Notes under the pieces: model-generated
Database searches by the model: none
What the model was told of the DNA's origin: nothing
What the model saw: the letters and a program-made list of their open reading frames with translations, nothing else
DNA from: Atherinomorus stipes
Lineage: Eukaryota; Chordata; Actinopteri; Atheriniformes; Atherinidae
Assembly (NCBI GenBank): GCA_023101725.1
Contig: JALJCO010010564.1
Coordinates: forward strand, 1-64,000
Reading direction: 5' to 3'
DNA length: 64,000 nt
Shown here: positions 11,347 through 23,724 of the stretch, piece by piece
How the letters are laid out: every line of letters starts with the position of its first letter
Position numbering within the stretch: the stretch's first letter is position 1
Translations under genes and position numbers: made by a program

Positions 11347-11560
11347 AGGGGGCTGGGGGTGCAGAGAAAGCACGCTGCTCTCTGTGAGGGGAGGGGCGGG
11401 AGGGAAGCACTCAGGAAGGCAGAGGAGCAGAATAAGTGTGTGGTTGAAGTTTCTTTTTGCTTTTTGCAACAAAATCACAATATTTATATCGGCCACATTT
11501 TGGCCGATGCCGATTAACGGGCCAGACGCCAAAATCGGCCCATCGGGCTCTACTTTCAAT

Positions 11561-13695
11561 ATTAACATTAGTTTGTAAAGTACAGAGGCTGAGGAGTTGT
11601 TGTCAAAGCGTGTGGCCCCGCCCCTCCGAACCGGCGTTCCGACATGTTTCTTGTTCACTTGCTGAGAGCTACGTTGGTCGTGAGTGGAGATGCTGGGTTA
11701 TAATGTTGAGTGAAGGACTGTGCCAGCTCTTCGCACAGTTAAAGGTTGAATATGAAATACGGACAGAACAGCGACATCACGTGTGTCTAGGTTGTAGTTG
11801 CAACGGCAGAAAAACAACTCCAGCCGCTGGGATGCCAGACTTACTGCCGATACGCAAGTGACCAACAGTCTGCAGCATGTCCAACAAGTAACGCAGAGGA
11901 GTTTATAACCGACAGCTAATGTTAGCCATGTTAGCAAACAAGCTAGCTTACCGATCCAGGAGGAAAGTCGCCATTTCATGTTTTGACTCTGTGGAAAACG
12001 TTTATGTGGGTCCATTTAGTGAAGTCTTCACCTAAATTTACTCCAGGTTTTGCTCTTTTCAGGTCACTCCTCCTCAGAAACAGATAACAACATCTCCAGG
12101 CCTCTGAAGCAGCTGCTTCACTCGTCGTCTCCACGGTTTTCTGTATGACTATGACCAAAATATTGTTTCCACACAGAGATCGTATTTGGCAACCCGCAAT
12201 AGCGGCGTGTATTGGCTTATAGACGTAAATAAAATGCCATTATCGAACCCGTAAAAATTTATTTTATAATTATTTTTAGGCTAAATATAATTTTTCTGGG
12301 AAATGCACTTTCATTCTGTGCCCCCCCAAACGACCTGTGGAGGTATTATTAAAAATTTTTTTTTTAGCTTTTTATAAAAATGTTCCATATTCAACAGAAA
12401 AAACAAAAAAACAAAAAAAAACCAAAAAAACAGCGGGGGAGGGGGCTTTAAGATGATAAAAAAGACAAACAAGGGCACGTTACAGTTTTTCAAGATCTCC
12501 GGTTTGAAAAAAAAAAGGAAAAAAAAAATCAAAGATTGTAAACTGCTGAAGTGACAGGGGGGGGGCGCCAAGTAGCTGACAGCTGCAATCTGAAGGAAAG
12601 AGATTAGCAACATGCAGCATGCCGTGTGTTCTCCAGCTAGTGATCCCTTTGTGACTGATAATTGTGGTATCCTTAAAAACTACTCCGTGATTCTGTCCTT
12701 GCAGATAGTTTTAATAATGAGGAATCAATCAGTACGATGTGGCCGCTAGATCCTTCCCTCACACACGGCCGTGCTCAGCTGGGAGCAGTCATGTGGAACA
12801 TGTCATCGTGTTTGCAGGAACCAGTAAACAATATTCCAGTCATACCAGTGTGCCTGTGAAGATGCTGCTTTGCTGTGAGAATGAACCGGACACTACGACC
12901 CTGGATAAGATCGTCCTTGTTCGCTGTGCATTTGCAAATGTATGCTAAAGAGGAGCACTCAAGCTAACATGAGTTGATGAAAACTCCGGTTACTTTCTTT
13001 TACCTGTTTACTCGTGATGTTCGACACCACTGACATCTGCCTGACAGCTTATTTTGGTCTTTCACAAATCAGACACACACTCATCACTGTTTTCTATTTG
13101 ATAAATAAATGATTAAAACCATGTTAAATATCGTCCTCCTTACATGTGTTTGACGGCTCACAAATGTTTTCTTAACTAGCAGCATAACAGTTAACTGTGT
13201 AAAAGGCAGAATAACACTTCTCTAACATTAACAGAGCAAAATTACAAATATTACCACGTTACAAACTGATTGTGAAGACTAAATCATTCACAATGCATCA
13301 GCCGCATGTCTCCACGGAGGACGGAGGTAAGCGGTCCAGACTACTGTCCCACTCTGAGCCATTCAGCTCAGATGGGTCCAGTCCGGATATGTCCCCTAGT
13401 TTCTCCAAATAACTCTTCTTTGTGCTCGACATTAAATTATTCCTGCACGGCCTTTCTCCTTTGCTCCTTTTCAGCTCTCGTTTTGACAGTTAAACCTGTA
13501 CAAACATCATGGCGGCGCGACTCCGCTTCGCTCAGAATTGTCACGTGACTCCTCAGGCTCTCTATGAAGCATTTTGGCTGGTGTTTAATTTATGATTGTG
13601 TGTGTGTGTGTTTTAATGACTCAGTGGTGCAACTGCAACAGTGCATGGTAATTTGACCTACATATCGCAGCAATAAGAAACAATAGCCGACACAC
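11561..13695. other. No recognised gene; homopolymer-rich segment and a CpG-containing ATG
   Basis: 12310-12560 is rich in A, T and C runs. At 13509 the sequence ATGGCGGCG opens 28 codons, and the palindromic E-box GTCACGTGAC lies at 13540-13549 inside that frame. There is no splice donor or protein match I recognise, so it is not called as a gene. A short (TG)n follows at about 13600. Confidence 0.4.
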
Positions 13696-14579
13696 TTAAA
13701 GGAATAGTTCACCCTCAGAATGATGTCACTTTATTTTCCACTTACTCTGATGGTGAACAAGACTCTGGAGCACTTTTTTAATATGTCAAATGCAGCCGGA
13801 GATCAGGACGACTTCTTGTTTCCCCCGAATGGAGTTCGCCAGGGTCCGAGCCAAAAAGGTCCATAAAAGTCTGCGAAAAATTGTCAATATTCCTCCATAC
13901 TGCTCGTCCCATGTAATCCAAGTGTCCTGACTGGGTAGCGTCCAGAATTTACTCAAAACTACGTCATTTACTATATTTTTAGAGCCCAAAAAGGAGTATT
14001 GTTTACTTCCGTGATGCGTGCACATGCGCGGTCATGAAACTACGGAAGCCTCGGCGTTCAGAGCCTACTCTGCCAATAATGCAAGCGTAGAAGAAGAAAT
14101 TCACTGTTTACATTGTGCTAAGAGCGCGAGAGCTCTAAACAAACCGGGACAAACACAGGAGGGGTTGGATATTTATCTTAAAGAAAGAAAGAAAGAAAAA
14201 GAGAACGCGCGATCTCGTCTGCTGTGGCTTCCATAGTTTTGTGAACGCGCATCGGCGTGCTGCTAGGCATGCGATGTAGTCTTGTTTAGACTCTAAAAAT
14301 ATACTAAATGGCGTAGTTTCAAGTAAATTCTGGACGCTACCCACTCAGGACACTTGGACTACATGGGACAAGCAGTACGGAGGAATACTGACAATTTTTT
14401 GTGGACTTTTATGGACCTTTTTGGCTCAGACCCTGGTGAACTCCATTGGGGGGAAAGGAGAAGTCGTCCTGATCTCCGGCTGCATTTGACATATTAAAAA
14501 AGTGGTCCAGAGTCTTGCTCACCATCAGGGTAAGTGGAAAATAAAGTTAAATCATTCTGAGGGTGAACTATTCCTTTAA
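13696..14579 (+). mobile_element. TTAA-flanked long-inverted-repeat MITE, family A copy 1
   Basis: The ends are perfect inverted repeats, TTAAAGGAATAGTTCACCCT on each side. The inverted arms extend about 300 bp (13696-14000 and 14265-14579) around a unique middle. TTAA at both ends is the presumed target duplication. There is no transposase. The middle contains an (AAAG)n seed near 14180. The TTAAAGGRR ends resemble the T2/Kolobok MITE group known from frogs and fish. Confidence 0.88.
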
Positions 14580-14814
14580 ACCGGATCTCAGTGTTTATTA
14601 TTACGATAAAGGTAGCAAAAGCTTCGGCCGATCAGAAATGTTTACCTCTTTATAATAATAAAGACAACAACTAGGAGCAGTCCAACTATCAATCTAATAA
14701 CAAGCAGCTTGTTTTGTCTGCTGCTGCTCCCCCCCCCCCCAAGTCCCCAGGAAAATGGTGCTAACTACCCTAAATGCATTGCGCTTTTGCGGACGTGACG
14801 TACTAAGTCAAAGA

Positions 14815-15065
14815 CCGATCCAACAGAGCAGCTCTGGGATGTGGTGGAACGGGAGGTTCTCATCATGGATGTGCAACCGACAAATCTGCAGCGTCTGCGT
14901 GATGCTGTCATGTCAATATGGAGCAAAATCTCCATGTTTGGACGGTACTGGAATGTTTCCAGTACCTTGTTGAATCTATGTCATGAAGGATTAAGGCGGT
15001 TCTGAAGGCAAAAGGGGTCCAACCCAGTACTAGCAAGGTGTACCTAATAAAGTGGCCGGTGAGTG
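14815..15065 (+). mobile_element. Tc1-like element, 3' end fragment
   Basis: The sequence matches the last 250 bp of the complete Tc1-like element at 50738-51935 in the opposite orientation. It includes the transposase C-terminal part (AATMSIWSK-type frame, broken by a small insertion at about 14930) and the terminal motif CTAATAAAGTGGCCGGTGAG. It ends at TA. Confidence 0.85.
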
Positions 15066-15158
15066 TATTTATTTTTTTATCAAGAAACAAATCAGTTGTG
15101 TGTCCTGTGATAGGTTAACGACTCCTAATGCGGCCATCTGTATCAACACAAACACGTT

Positions 15159-16329
15159 TTAAAGGAGCCCTATCATGAAAAATGGACTTTTAAGAGCTTT
15201 TCAGCATGTCAGTGTGTTATTTCCTCATCAAGAAATGATTTAAATCGTTATTTTTCTTCATTCATGCATATTTGAGTAATCTACATGAATATTTAAACCA
15301 AGCGCTACCTCCCTGCAAACGGCTGACTACCCACCGCGTTACGTATGAACGTGGCACCAATCACGAAAGTCCAAATGCGCACGCTCAGTATCGTAGCAAG
15401 ACGCCCTCTGTTGAACAGAAACTCAGAGAATCATATACACACTCTCTGAGGAAGAAACTAACACATGCAGGAAGATTTCCTCAGAGACAAGCAGCCATCA
15501 GCTAACAGACGTTTGCTCCAGAGTTCAGGAGAATTTTCTTCCTTTTTTTTCTTTTTTTTAAGCTCTAGAGGACAGCAAGTTGGGAAAAATGCAGTTACGT
15601 TCCGCGTGGGAGTGTATTTGTTGTACTGGATGAATCGACTTGCCAGAAGTGGTTGGATTATAACTTCAGGAGCAGAAAAAAAAACTCAACTTTGTGTGTG
15701 AACTTCACTCCTGACAACTTCATGAATCTCGGGCAGTAAAGTGTTTTTTTCTCTGGGATTACTTCTGAAACCTGACGCAGTTCCTACTATAAAAACGCGC
15801 ATGGACAGACAACAACACCGGTGAGTCAACACATCTCTCAGCTCAATGCTAACTGTTAGGCTATGATTTGTTCGCTAAATTACTTACTTGTCAGGGGTCT
15901 CTGTGGTACTTCTGTGGTACTGCGTGTACTTCAAACTCCATATCAGACTCTGGGTCGAGCGCATACAGCTCCATAACAGGCTGCTCTGTTTTATCCCGTC
16001 GATCGGAGGAATTATCCATCAATGTTTACTACTAACATCCACATGAGAGCTGCCGGTGCCGGTGCTACAGACAATTCTGTGACCCTTCAGAATAAGTGTC
16101 TCTTCCGGGGCGACGTCATGAAATGGGCGTAAAACATGCTGCAATTGGTCGAGAGCTCCGCGGTTCAGGACAGTCAGCCATCTTACTTCCGTGTTGGAAA
16201 TTAGATGCATAGAAAAACTAATATTTAACACCAAATTAGTTTCTGTAGTAACGATGGGAACATATCTAGCTTATAAATGCCTGTATTTGACTTTTGGAAC
16301 ATTTGAAAAGCATGATACAGCTCCTTTAA
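15159..16329. mobile_element. TTAA-flanked MITE, family B
   Basis: The left end TTAAAGGAGCCCTATCATGA and the inverted right end TTAAAGGAGCTGTATCATGC agree at 17 of 20 positions. TTAA stands at both borders. The 1171-bp interior has no transposase. The TTAAAGGRR ends place it with the other T2-like elements of the window. Confidence 0.75.
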
Positions 16330-17467
16330 ACATTACCGTCACGATTTGCAGTGTTTCCACTGCAAAACGTGACACCACCTCTTACGCACTCTGGCTTAAA
16401 ATCTCTGAAAATATAAAAACAGGAGAATAAAAAATGTCAAGACAAACAATACGTATATTTGTGTGTATAAAATCTTACATCTAACTGTCACAAGTTCCAA
16501 TGAGATGATGAGGAATAAGATTATCAGCCTGCATCATCAGTCACATGTCGGCAGGCTGCCTGTATCTCCAGCAACGTGCAATCAGAAGCCACACTATCTC
16601 CTCTGCAGTTTCTTTGCTCACATTTAAAGGTGGTAGATATATTAAGGCCTTTGGACCTCGAGAACATTAATTTCCTTTCAGTGTTGGCTCTCAGTGCGAG
16701 TGTCAGGGAGTCACTGCAGGAAGGAATTTTAATTATTTGGGTTGGCTAAAACATCTGCTGGTCATGTCTTACAGAAAAAGACAGATGAGATAGAACGAGC
16801 ATTTTTCAGGATAATCTGGAGGCTGCAGGTTGAATTTAGAAGCTAACTTTCAGAGTTGTTGGTGCAGCTGAACTGCAAATACAAGACGGAAATGTCTTCA
16901 CATAAAAAACACTTTATCAGATCCTCCTGTTCAGCTGCAGCCAATCCAATACGCTCCAGCTGTGGACACAAATGGGCATTCCTGGTTCCAAGACTAGAAC
17001 GTCCTCTTCTAATTTCCGTGGGCCTCCCCACGCTTGCCAACAACATCCGGGTTACTATCTGGGTTAAACATAGCAACATCTGCTAGCTAGTTAGCAATGT
17101 CTGCTAGCTATTTTTTTCTTGAAAATTTCAAAAACAATTGTCTAGTAGTCAGCGTATATGACAGGCAGCATAGAGCTACCTTTACTAAGCTAAGCTAGTA
17201 GCTAAATGAACGTCAATAAATATTAACATGCTTGCGTTTGATTCATGAGAGCATTTTTAAATTTTTTATTTATTATTGACAGATTAGCATAGTAGAGCAA
17301 AAATGAAGATGAAAACAGTTCACAATCAGGCGGGATGATAATTAAAAAAGAATTAAATACATGAGTGAGCGCATTATTACATGGGCTAGGATGGAGTTTA
17401 CAGCATAGAGCTAACGTACCATTAGTAAGCAAAAAAAAAAAGTTGCTAAATGAACACCAATAAATCC
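16330..17467. other. No recognised gene
   Basis: Mixed sequence with GCTAGCTA-rich patches near 17080-17110. Some segments (16880-17070) have a coding-like base composition, but no frame is recognised. Confidence 0.45.
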
Positions 17468-18352
17468 TAAAGGAATAGTTCACCCACAGAATGATGTAAC
17501 TTTATTTTCACTTACCCTCATGGTGAGCAAGACTCTGGAGCACTTTTTTAATATGTCAAATGCAGCCGGAGATCAGGAAGGCTTCTCGTTTCCCCCCAAC
17601 TTTCATATAATGGAGTTCGCCAGGGTCCGAGCCAAAAAGGTCCATAAAAGTCCATAAAAACTTGTCAATATTCCTCCATGCTGCTCGTCCGATGTAATCC
17701 AAGTGTCCTGAATGGGTAGCGTCCAGAATTTACTCAAAACATCATTTACTTTGTTTTTAGAGCCTAAACAGTCGTACATCTTACTTCTGCAAAGCATGCA
17801 TAAAAGCATTCACAAAACTACGGAAGCCTCGGCGTTCAGAGCCTACTCTACCGATAATGCAAGCGTAGAAGAAGAAATTTGCCGTTTACATTGTGCTAAG
17901 AGCGACAGAGCTGCAGACAAACCGGGACAAACACAAGAGGGGTTGGATATTGATTTAAAACAAAGAAAGAAAGAGAATGCGGGATCCCGTCTGCCGCGGC
18001 TTCCATAGTTTCGTGAACGTACATCGCTGTGCTTGCAGGAGATGGGATGTAGTCCTGTTTAGGGTCTAAAAATATACTAAATGACATTGTTTCAAATAAA
18101 TCCTGGACACTACCCACTCAGGACACTTGGATGAGCAGTATGGAGGAATATTGACAAGTTTTTGTGGACTTTTATGGACCTTTTTGGCTCGGGCCCCGGC
18201 GAACTCCATTATATGAAAGTTGGGGGGGAAACGAGAAGCCTTCCTGATCGCCGGCTGCATTTGACATATTAAAAAAGTGGTCCAGAATCTCGCTCACCAT
18301 GAGGGTAAGTGGAAAATAAAGTTACATCATTCTGTGGGGAACTATTCCTTAA
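17468..18352 (+). mobile_element. TTAA-type long-inverted-repeat MITE, family A copy 2
   Basis: Same arms and middle as the copy at 13696, in the same orientation. The left border reads CTAAAGG (one base changed from TTAA) and the right border CCTTAA. The arms hold the family's landmark phrases, such as GGTCCATAAAAGTCCA. Both arms are about 300 bp. Confidence 0.85.
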
Positions 18353-20749
18353 AGAGAAAACATGATTACCCAGTTAGCGGTTTTGTCAGTAAGTTGATTA
18401 TTATTTGACATGGTGTCACTGTATAACTCTTATCTTGTCTTTTTTGTATCCGAATCCGATTTTAATAACAGCGACAAACTTGTCTCAGGAGCAGCTGATG
18501 TCTTAATGTCGTCGGTCCATAAGCAATGCGGCTTTTTGTAGTTATCAGCGAACGTTTGCAGCGACGACTTGTAACGTTAGGCCAAGTGGGAACACCCACA
18601 CCTCAGCCTTTCCTCCCTGTTTCAGCTTTTTGACAGCCACGTTTTCATGGAAACCATTTTCGATGAAGCTTTGGCCAACATCAGATGGATGAACTGAAGG
18701 TCCAGATGCATCTCTCAGGTCCTGTATCCTCCAGCTGTCAAATGATGAACATGAACATGTCAAATTCCACCAAAAACCTTCTCCAGTAGCTGTTTGGGAA
18801 TCGTTTTGTTGGTGGAAAATACCATCTTAAATTTGAAATTTGTAATTCCTCCCCGCCAGTAGATGGCACACTTGCTTACTCAATTAGCATTAGCAACGTT
18901 ACAGAACCGGCTAACTGTTAATTAGCATCAGCAAATGTTTAGCTTCCATGTCCAGGAGGAAAGCAGCAATCTCCACGGGGCTTTTGAGCCTCTTTGCTAA
19001 CTTCACCCTCATCCTGGTTTGTTTTTTGTCAGCTTGAATTTGAGAAATGTAACTAGGAAGATGCTGTTTCTGCACATAGCAATCAAGCTTGCAACTCCTG
19101 AGCTAATGCTAATGGCACATCATCCTTGAGGGTAGATGTTGGCATGGTAATCAGTTAGATATAAATATTAATATATTTTGGACCCGTCAAAATTGATAAA
19201 ACAATGACTGTAGATGTCAGTCATCTACAGTGATAGATGATCAATAAAAACCAGCGGCGATGTTGCCGGTCTTTATTTACATGGAGGTCCTTCATGAATA
19301 TAACATGAGCAGGGATGTCACGCACAGTCGAATTTGCTTAACGTTAATCCACAGCCGTAGATGGCTTGATTTCTCCAGATTTGCGCCGACAGTCCAGCGT
19401 GCATCTGCTTACACACAAGCCAGATCAATGATGACGTATGAGATTGTTGAAGGAGGGTCCCAATTTGCAGGGGTTGACTTTCAGCCCTACCCCCCGTAGC
19501 TTCGTTTTAAGTAGCAAGGGCCAAGGGGCAGGGGTAAGAGTAGGGGTAAGTAAGAGAATTGGGATTGGGCCCTTTATATGTTTTTCTCCTCTTCATGATG
19601 CATTTTTTGACTGATGCGACTTATAGTCCTGAAAATACGGCAATATATATGTCAGCATCCTCAGATCCTGCCTCCCCGCAGCTTAATGCTGTATCATGTG
19701 CAAAGGAGGGGGGACTGGAGATGACAGGTGGCTGTTAAATGTAGAAAGCCTGCATGGTGTTTATGACATTCAAGATCAGATCAGTTGGATAAATTCCAAA
19801 CTTCAAAACTGCAAAGTCATTTCAGAAGTGAAGTTTATACTCTACCAGTAAAAGTTTGGACACCCTGCCGATTAAATTTAAAGAGTGTCCATACTTTTGA
19901 CTGTTTGAAAATCTCACTATTAAATATTTCACTGTGAGTATCAATGTCTTCAGGAAAAGGCTAATTTAATGCGTGAAGCGCCCAGTAAAGAGTCAGTGGT
20001 GAAATGTGTTGACGGCTATTATGTGAAGATGTGTTTTAGCATTTTGTTCCAGCTCAAAAAAGTCTCCTGATGGCCAGCTTGTGTTTACTGTTGACTTGCT
20101 CTTCCCAGATAATTGCCTCTGAGTGGCTGGGGACTGAGAGGCAGCTACTTTAAATACCCCTGTTCCCACACTCCCATCCCTCGATGCATTATTCACAAAC
20201 AATCAGGGTTTTACAGTCTCACTGTAAACTCTCTGATGTACATTTGCACACTGTCACAGCAGCTATGAACCTCTGAACTTAAGTAAGTTAAAGTTTCGTG
20301 TAAAAGCTTTGGGGAAAAAAATCACTCCTTGTTCTAACAATAAACCACAGATTTTTTCTAATGAAGGGTAAATTAACATAGATGTTAACAATGCAAACAA
20401 TATGATCTGTTGTGCACTGATGAGGTCATGTGAATGTCCAGAGTGAGAATCAAAGTTCCTGTTTATGGTCTGTCAGCTTTGTCTCTCTGCTCAGAAATGG
20501 TTGAATCAGACAGCAGCTTATCATTCTACGTCAGTTGCTCCAATAAAAGCACACTATCAACCAAACAGCCCCCCCCCCCCCCGTCTCCTTCCACCCTCCA
20601 CTCCACTCCGCCCCCTCTCCCCCTCTCCCCCTTCCTTGGCTGATACAACTACATCAGTGGAGCTGTGTAGGCTAACTGTTGAGCAGTCATAGCTCACTGT
20701 CTGAAGTGCACATGGTGCTAACAGTTAGCCTTTAGCAAACTCCGACCAC
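18353..20749. other. Mostly unique sequence with small MITE remnants
   Basis: A remnant ending GACTTATAGTCCTGAAAATACGG lies near 19618-19642, a phrase shared by many fish repeats. A poly-C run of 14 lies at 20569-20582. No exon or RNA gene is recognised. Confidence 0.4.
19843..19903. mobile_element. Minimal Tc1-like inverted-repeat element
   Basis: CAGTAAAAGTTTGGACACCC faces its inverted partner GTGTCCATACTTTTGACTG with only about 20 bases between them. A related arm (GTCCAAACTTTTGACAGGTA) occurs near 32775. It follows TA, as expected for the Tc1/mariner group. Confidence 0.55.
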
Positions 20750-20986
20750 AGTTTGACCTACTTTCTCTAAATAAGGTTATAGTCAAATAAGGTGTAGCCA
20801 ATCAAAATGAAGTCAACTTGGTCTCCGGGTAAAGCTGCATATCATTACCGCACCCAACTGTATCACCGGGGAAGGGAGGTCTAGCATGCCAAAACAATCC
20901 CCGACTGTAAAAAGTGATGTTTTTTTCTTGGGAGTATTTACATACGCAGTAATGTCAACCAGTTTTTACTGCTATGTCATCACTGC
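20750..20986 (+). repeat. Dispersed repeat, copy 1 (inverted relative to 63760-63987)
   Basis: This segment matches the reverse complement of 63760-63987 over its whole length with scattered substitutions and small indels. Landmarks shared in order are TTTCTCTAAATAAGGTTATA, GTAGCCAATCAAAATGAAG and ATGTCATCACT. Neither copy shows clear terminal repeats, so the element class is unknown. Confidence 0.75.
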
Positions 20987-20998
20987 TTTAAATTTACA

Positions 20999-21075
20999 GC
21001 CGTTCGGGAGTCGAAAGAGCCGGCTCTTCTTTGGGAGCTGAATCAAAAGAGCCAAACTTCCCATCACTAGTGTGA
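20999..21075. mobile_element. hAT-like MITE end fragment
   Basis: It ends in CAAACTTCCCATCACTAGTG, whose reverse complement begins CACTAGTGATGGGAAGTTTG, with GAGCCGGCTCTT inside. Ends of this type occur on fish hAT-like repeats. Only one end is found. Confidence 0.45.
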
Positions 21076-21741
21076 GGAAGAGTACAGGTGTACAGGAGTA
21101 CAGGAGTACATGGTGATATAAATTTTCTTCTTGCAGACTTGACAATACGCCTCCCGACTATCACCAACCACTGGCCTGAGCCTTTGAACCGTAGGAACTC
21201 CAACTAAACGCCCGAAAAATTATACTTCCCCATTTTGGCAGCAAGTATGTCTGTTTGTAGCCAGGGTAGTAACTCGGGCCAGCGGCTTGTTTTAAAAATC
21301 TTTATTGTAGCTTGTTTTTTTACCGGCAGCGCACATCGATGACGTCATATCACTGATCTCTTGAGATCCCACTCGTACATGTAATTTAACTAAATAAAGT
21401 AAAAAAAATGCATGTGATTGTTAGGATTGGCCTACACTTGCCACAAACGGGAAAAAATCTCAGTTTGATAGTGGTTCAACAAATTTAATACCTCCCCAGA
21501 ATCACTTATTACTTTTTAATACATTTAAAGGCCTTAAAATCTTAAACATATAAGATGAGGAACAAGCGTATAGCTTTACTTTTACTTTTCTACATTTACA
21601 TAAACACCATGGTCTCAGACAGTTTACAGACTGTAAATATGTCTCTGCTTTCAGGGATCTTTCTTCAGACCCTCAGAGGCCACATCACATCGCTGAGCCT
21701 GCAAATGATATTCCCTTTGCAAAGGTAGTGGCAACGTTTCA

Positions 21742-21966
21742 GTCCTGGTATATTTGAATTTCAGTGCTGCATTTGACACGGTCGACCAGAACATCTTAGT
21801 AGACCGGCTGAAAACCTGTAGGACCTTCTGGCACTGCAATTATTTGGTTTTAGTCCCGTTTAAAAGATAGGGACTACTTTGTGTCTGTCGGTAACTATAA
21901 ATCTGAGCGAATAACCTGTGGAGTTCCCCAAGGCTCCATCTTGGTGTCACTGCTGTTCAACATCTA
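21742..21966 (+). pseudogene. LINE reverse-transcriptase fragment
   Basis: Two frames on the + strand carry reverse-transcriptase motifs. LNFSAAFDTVDQNILVDRL is the catalytic-core entry block (21757-21810). ITCGVPQGSILVSLLFNIY is the fingers/palm block (about 21908-21965). A frameshift separates them. The motifs fit L2/CR1-clade LINEs. The fragment stops exactly where a Tc1-like MITE begins at a TA. Confidence 0.85.
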
Positions 21967-22010
21967 CAGTTGTCCTCAAAATTTTTCATACACTCCAATT
22001 AAAAAAAGAC

Positions 22011-22041
<31 letters not shown>

Positions 22042-22500
22042 ATGTCAGTGAAATTGACAAAAGTAATAAATACAAATTCTTTGAAAATCATGTTTTTGAT
22101 TTTGAATTGTGATTTGAAAGAAATATTAAAAATAAACACACAAAAAATAAAACAAGAAAACAAGCATAATGGGGCTCCGAAGCTAAAATGTTGTTGAGCA
22201 ACACTTTGAGACAATCAGGTGTTTTTTGTAACATCCAATCATTTGCTAAACATGCATGTTTACACTAAAATTAACTTCCAGTCTTGTTCTGTCAACATTA
22301 AAGTACCTTTTTAGTCATCTCAAACTAAAACCTGAAGTGGAAACCTATCTAGTCCTCACTCTTTTATCCACGATGACTCAAATTTGGAAGTGTTTCAGCA
22401 TTTCAGCAGGACATTCACAAACCAAAATACACAATATTATTAATACCCAAACATAAAAATTGTTTCATATCTTTTAATTCAATGATTTTCATTATTGTTT
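21967..22500 (+). mobile_element. Tc1-like MITE, right end not found
   Basis: It starts right after TA with CAGTTGTCCTCAAAATTTTT, homologous to CAGTTGTGCTCAAGATTATT at 55767. It continues with the same AT-rich body, including GGGGCTCCGAAGCTAAAATG near 22170. A poly-A run lies at about 22013-22037. It interrupts the LINE fragment. The right border is approximate. Confidence 0.6.
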
Positions 22501-22675
22501 AAGTCTACTGTTGTGTGACATGTTTCCATGTCTGCAGCTGTTCCGTGATGAACCCATGATGTTCTCACAGCTGGTTGTTTACATATTTGTTCCTCTCACA
22601 CTGAATTTACTTAACTGGAAAAACTTTTGGATGTTGTCTGTAAAATTGATTACTTACTCTGTAAATCAAATCAAG

Positions 22676-22740
22676 TTTATTTATATAGCCCATTACAGTA
22701 CCCAATGGACACACAACGCTCTTTACAGCAGGGGCAAAGG
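22676..22740. repeat. Common fish dispersed motif (TTTATTTATATAGC)
   Basis: AAATCAAGTTTATTTATATA followed by GCCCATTACA is a phrase seen in many fish genomes at ends of dispersed repeats. Only this short block is visible here. Confidence 0.4.
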
Positions 22741-22746
22741 ACTAAT

Positions 22747-23276
22747 GGGCCGTTTCCACTGCCCGTTTTCGTGACCCTTCCACACGGCACGCTTTATTTG
22801 TGTTTCCTCTGGGAAAACTCGTTACGAGCCGTTAAGATTTTTCGCACCCGTTTCAGAGCTAGCTCGAATCGTGCTGAACCCACAGAAAATGTAACGTACC
22901 AGACGGCTCTTCACTGATTGGTCAAAGGAAATTGTCGTCATTGTCGTCAAATATCTGGCTCTGTTTTCGGTGACTACAGGGGGGAAAAAGGAAAAAAAAA
23001 AAAAAAAAAAAGTACAAGCCACAGAGAAAACAACAGCAGTAACACCTCGAAAACATCCAACACCTCCATTGTTGTTTTTACTTTACTGTCCACCGCGTGG
23101 CACGGCAGTGACATCACAGCAGTCTTGACGGCGTCTACTCCACCCACTTCCAGGTGGTAGACTACTACTTCTCCTGTGTGGAAACAAAAACCGTCCAGGT
23201 CATCTTTAGGGTGTGGTGCTGTACCGTGCCGTGCCGTGCCGTGCCGTGCCGTGCGCAGCTGCAATGGAAAAGGCCC
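22747..23276. mobile_element. Inverted-repeat MITE with GGGCC(G/T)TTTCCA ends
   Basis: The left end GGGCCGTTTCCACTGC pairs with the inverted right end GGGCCTTTTCCATTGC. A pentamer array of about six CCGTG units (23223-23254) lies near the right end. No transposase is present. Confidence 0.65.
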
Positions 23277-23357
23277 AAAAGAGACAACGAAGTAAAAGAT
23301 CATGAAATGCAAATTTAAATAATGGAAAATTAAGAGCAAAGTAATTGAGAGCTATAA

Positions 23358-23479
23358 AACTCGGCGTAATAACCTCCAAAGGACTCAAAGTGATGCAGGA
23401 ACTTTACCGGTGAGTAAATGCACGTATTTACTCCTAGAATTAAGATCCAGGTTGAAAAAAAACCAAACTTATCCTTTAA
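23358..23479 (-). mobile_element. Family E (TTAA) MITE, one arm only
   Basis: The sequence GACTCAAAGTGATGCAGGAA, then TTTACCGGTGAGTAAATGCA, then AACTTATCCTTTAA at the end, is the right arm of the element intact at 30214-30825. The other arm is missing. Confidence 0.7.
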
Positions 23480-23724
23480 GAAAAGGTTTTTCCTTAGAGA
23501 GGAGACGGAGTTAAAAAAAAAAAAAGCTCGTCCTGACGATGGCACTGATGTTTTTCAAACTTGAGGCCAACTCTGAGATATTTCACGCGGGACTTGGGGG
23601 AAGGAATAGAAGTGCCTCCAGCTGAGCACGAGCCAAACAGAATAAAATCAGTCTTGGCATCATGGTCTTGTACATTTTTAACATTTTAAAATTGACCGCA
23701 TGTTCAAATGTGAGTATCTCAAAG

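Larger units (their letters stand above)
6979..11552 (-). mobile_element. hAT transposon, nearly complete, with perfect 8-bp target duplication
   Basis: The ends are inverted repeats starting TAGAGCCCGA, and the identical 8-mer CTTTCAAT flanks both sides (6971-6978 and 11553-11560). An 8-bp duplication is diagnostic of the hAT superfamily. CCGATA-type subterminal repeats lie just inside both ends. The element is 4574 bp. The transposase gene is on the minus strand (9645-11346) and is broken. A 2.1-kb polypurine tract occupies the region downstream of the transposase. The intact target duplication implies a fairly recent insertion, but this copy should not make functional transposase. Confidence 0.95.
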
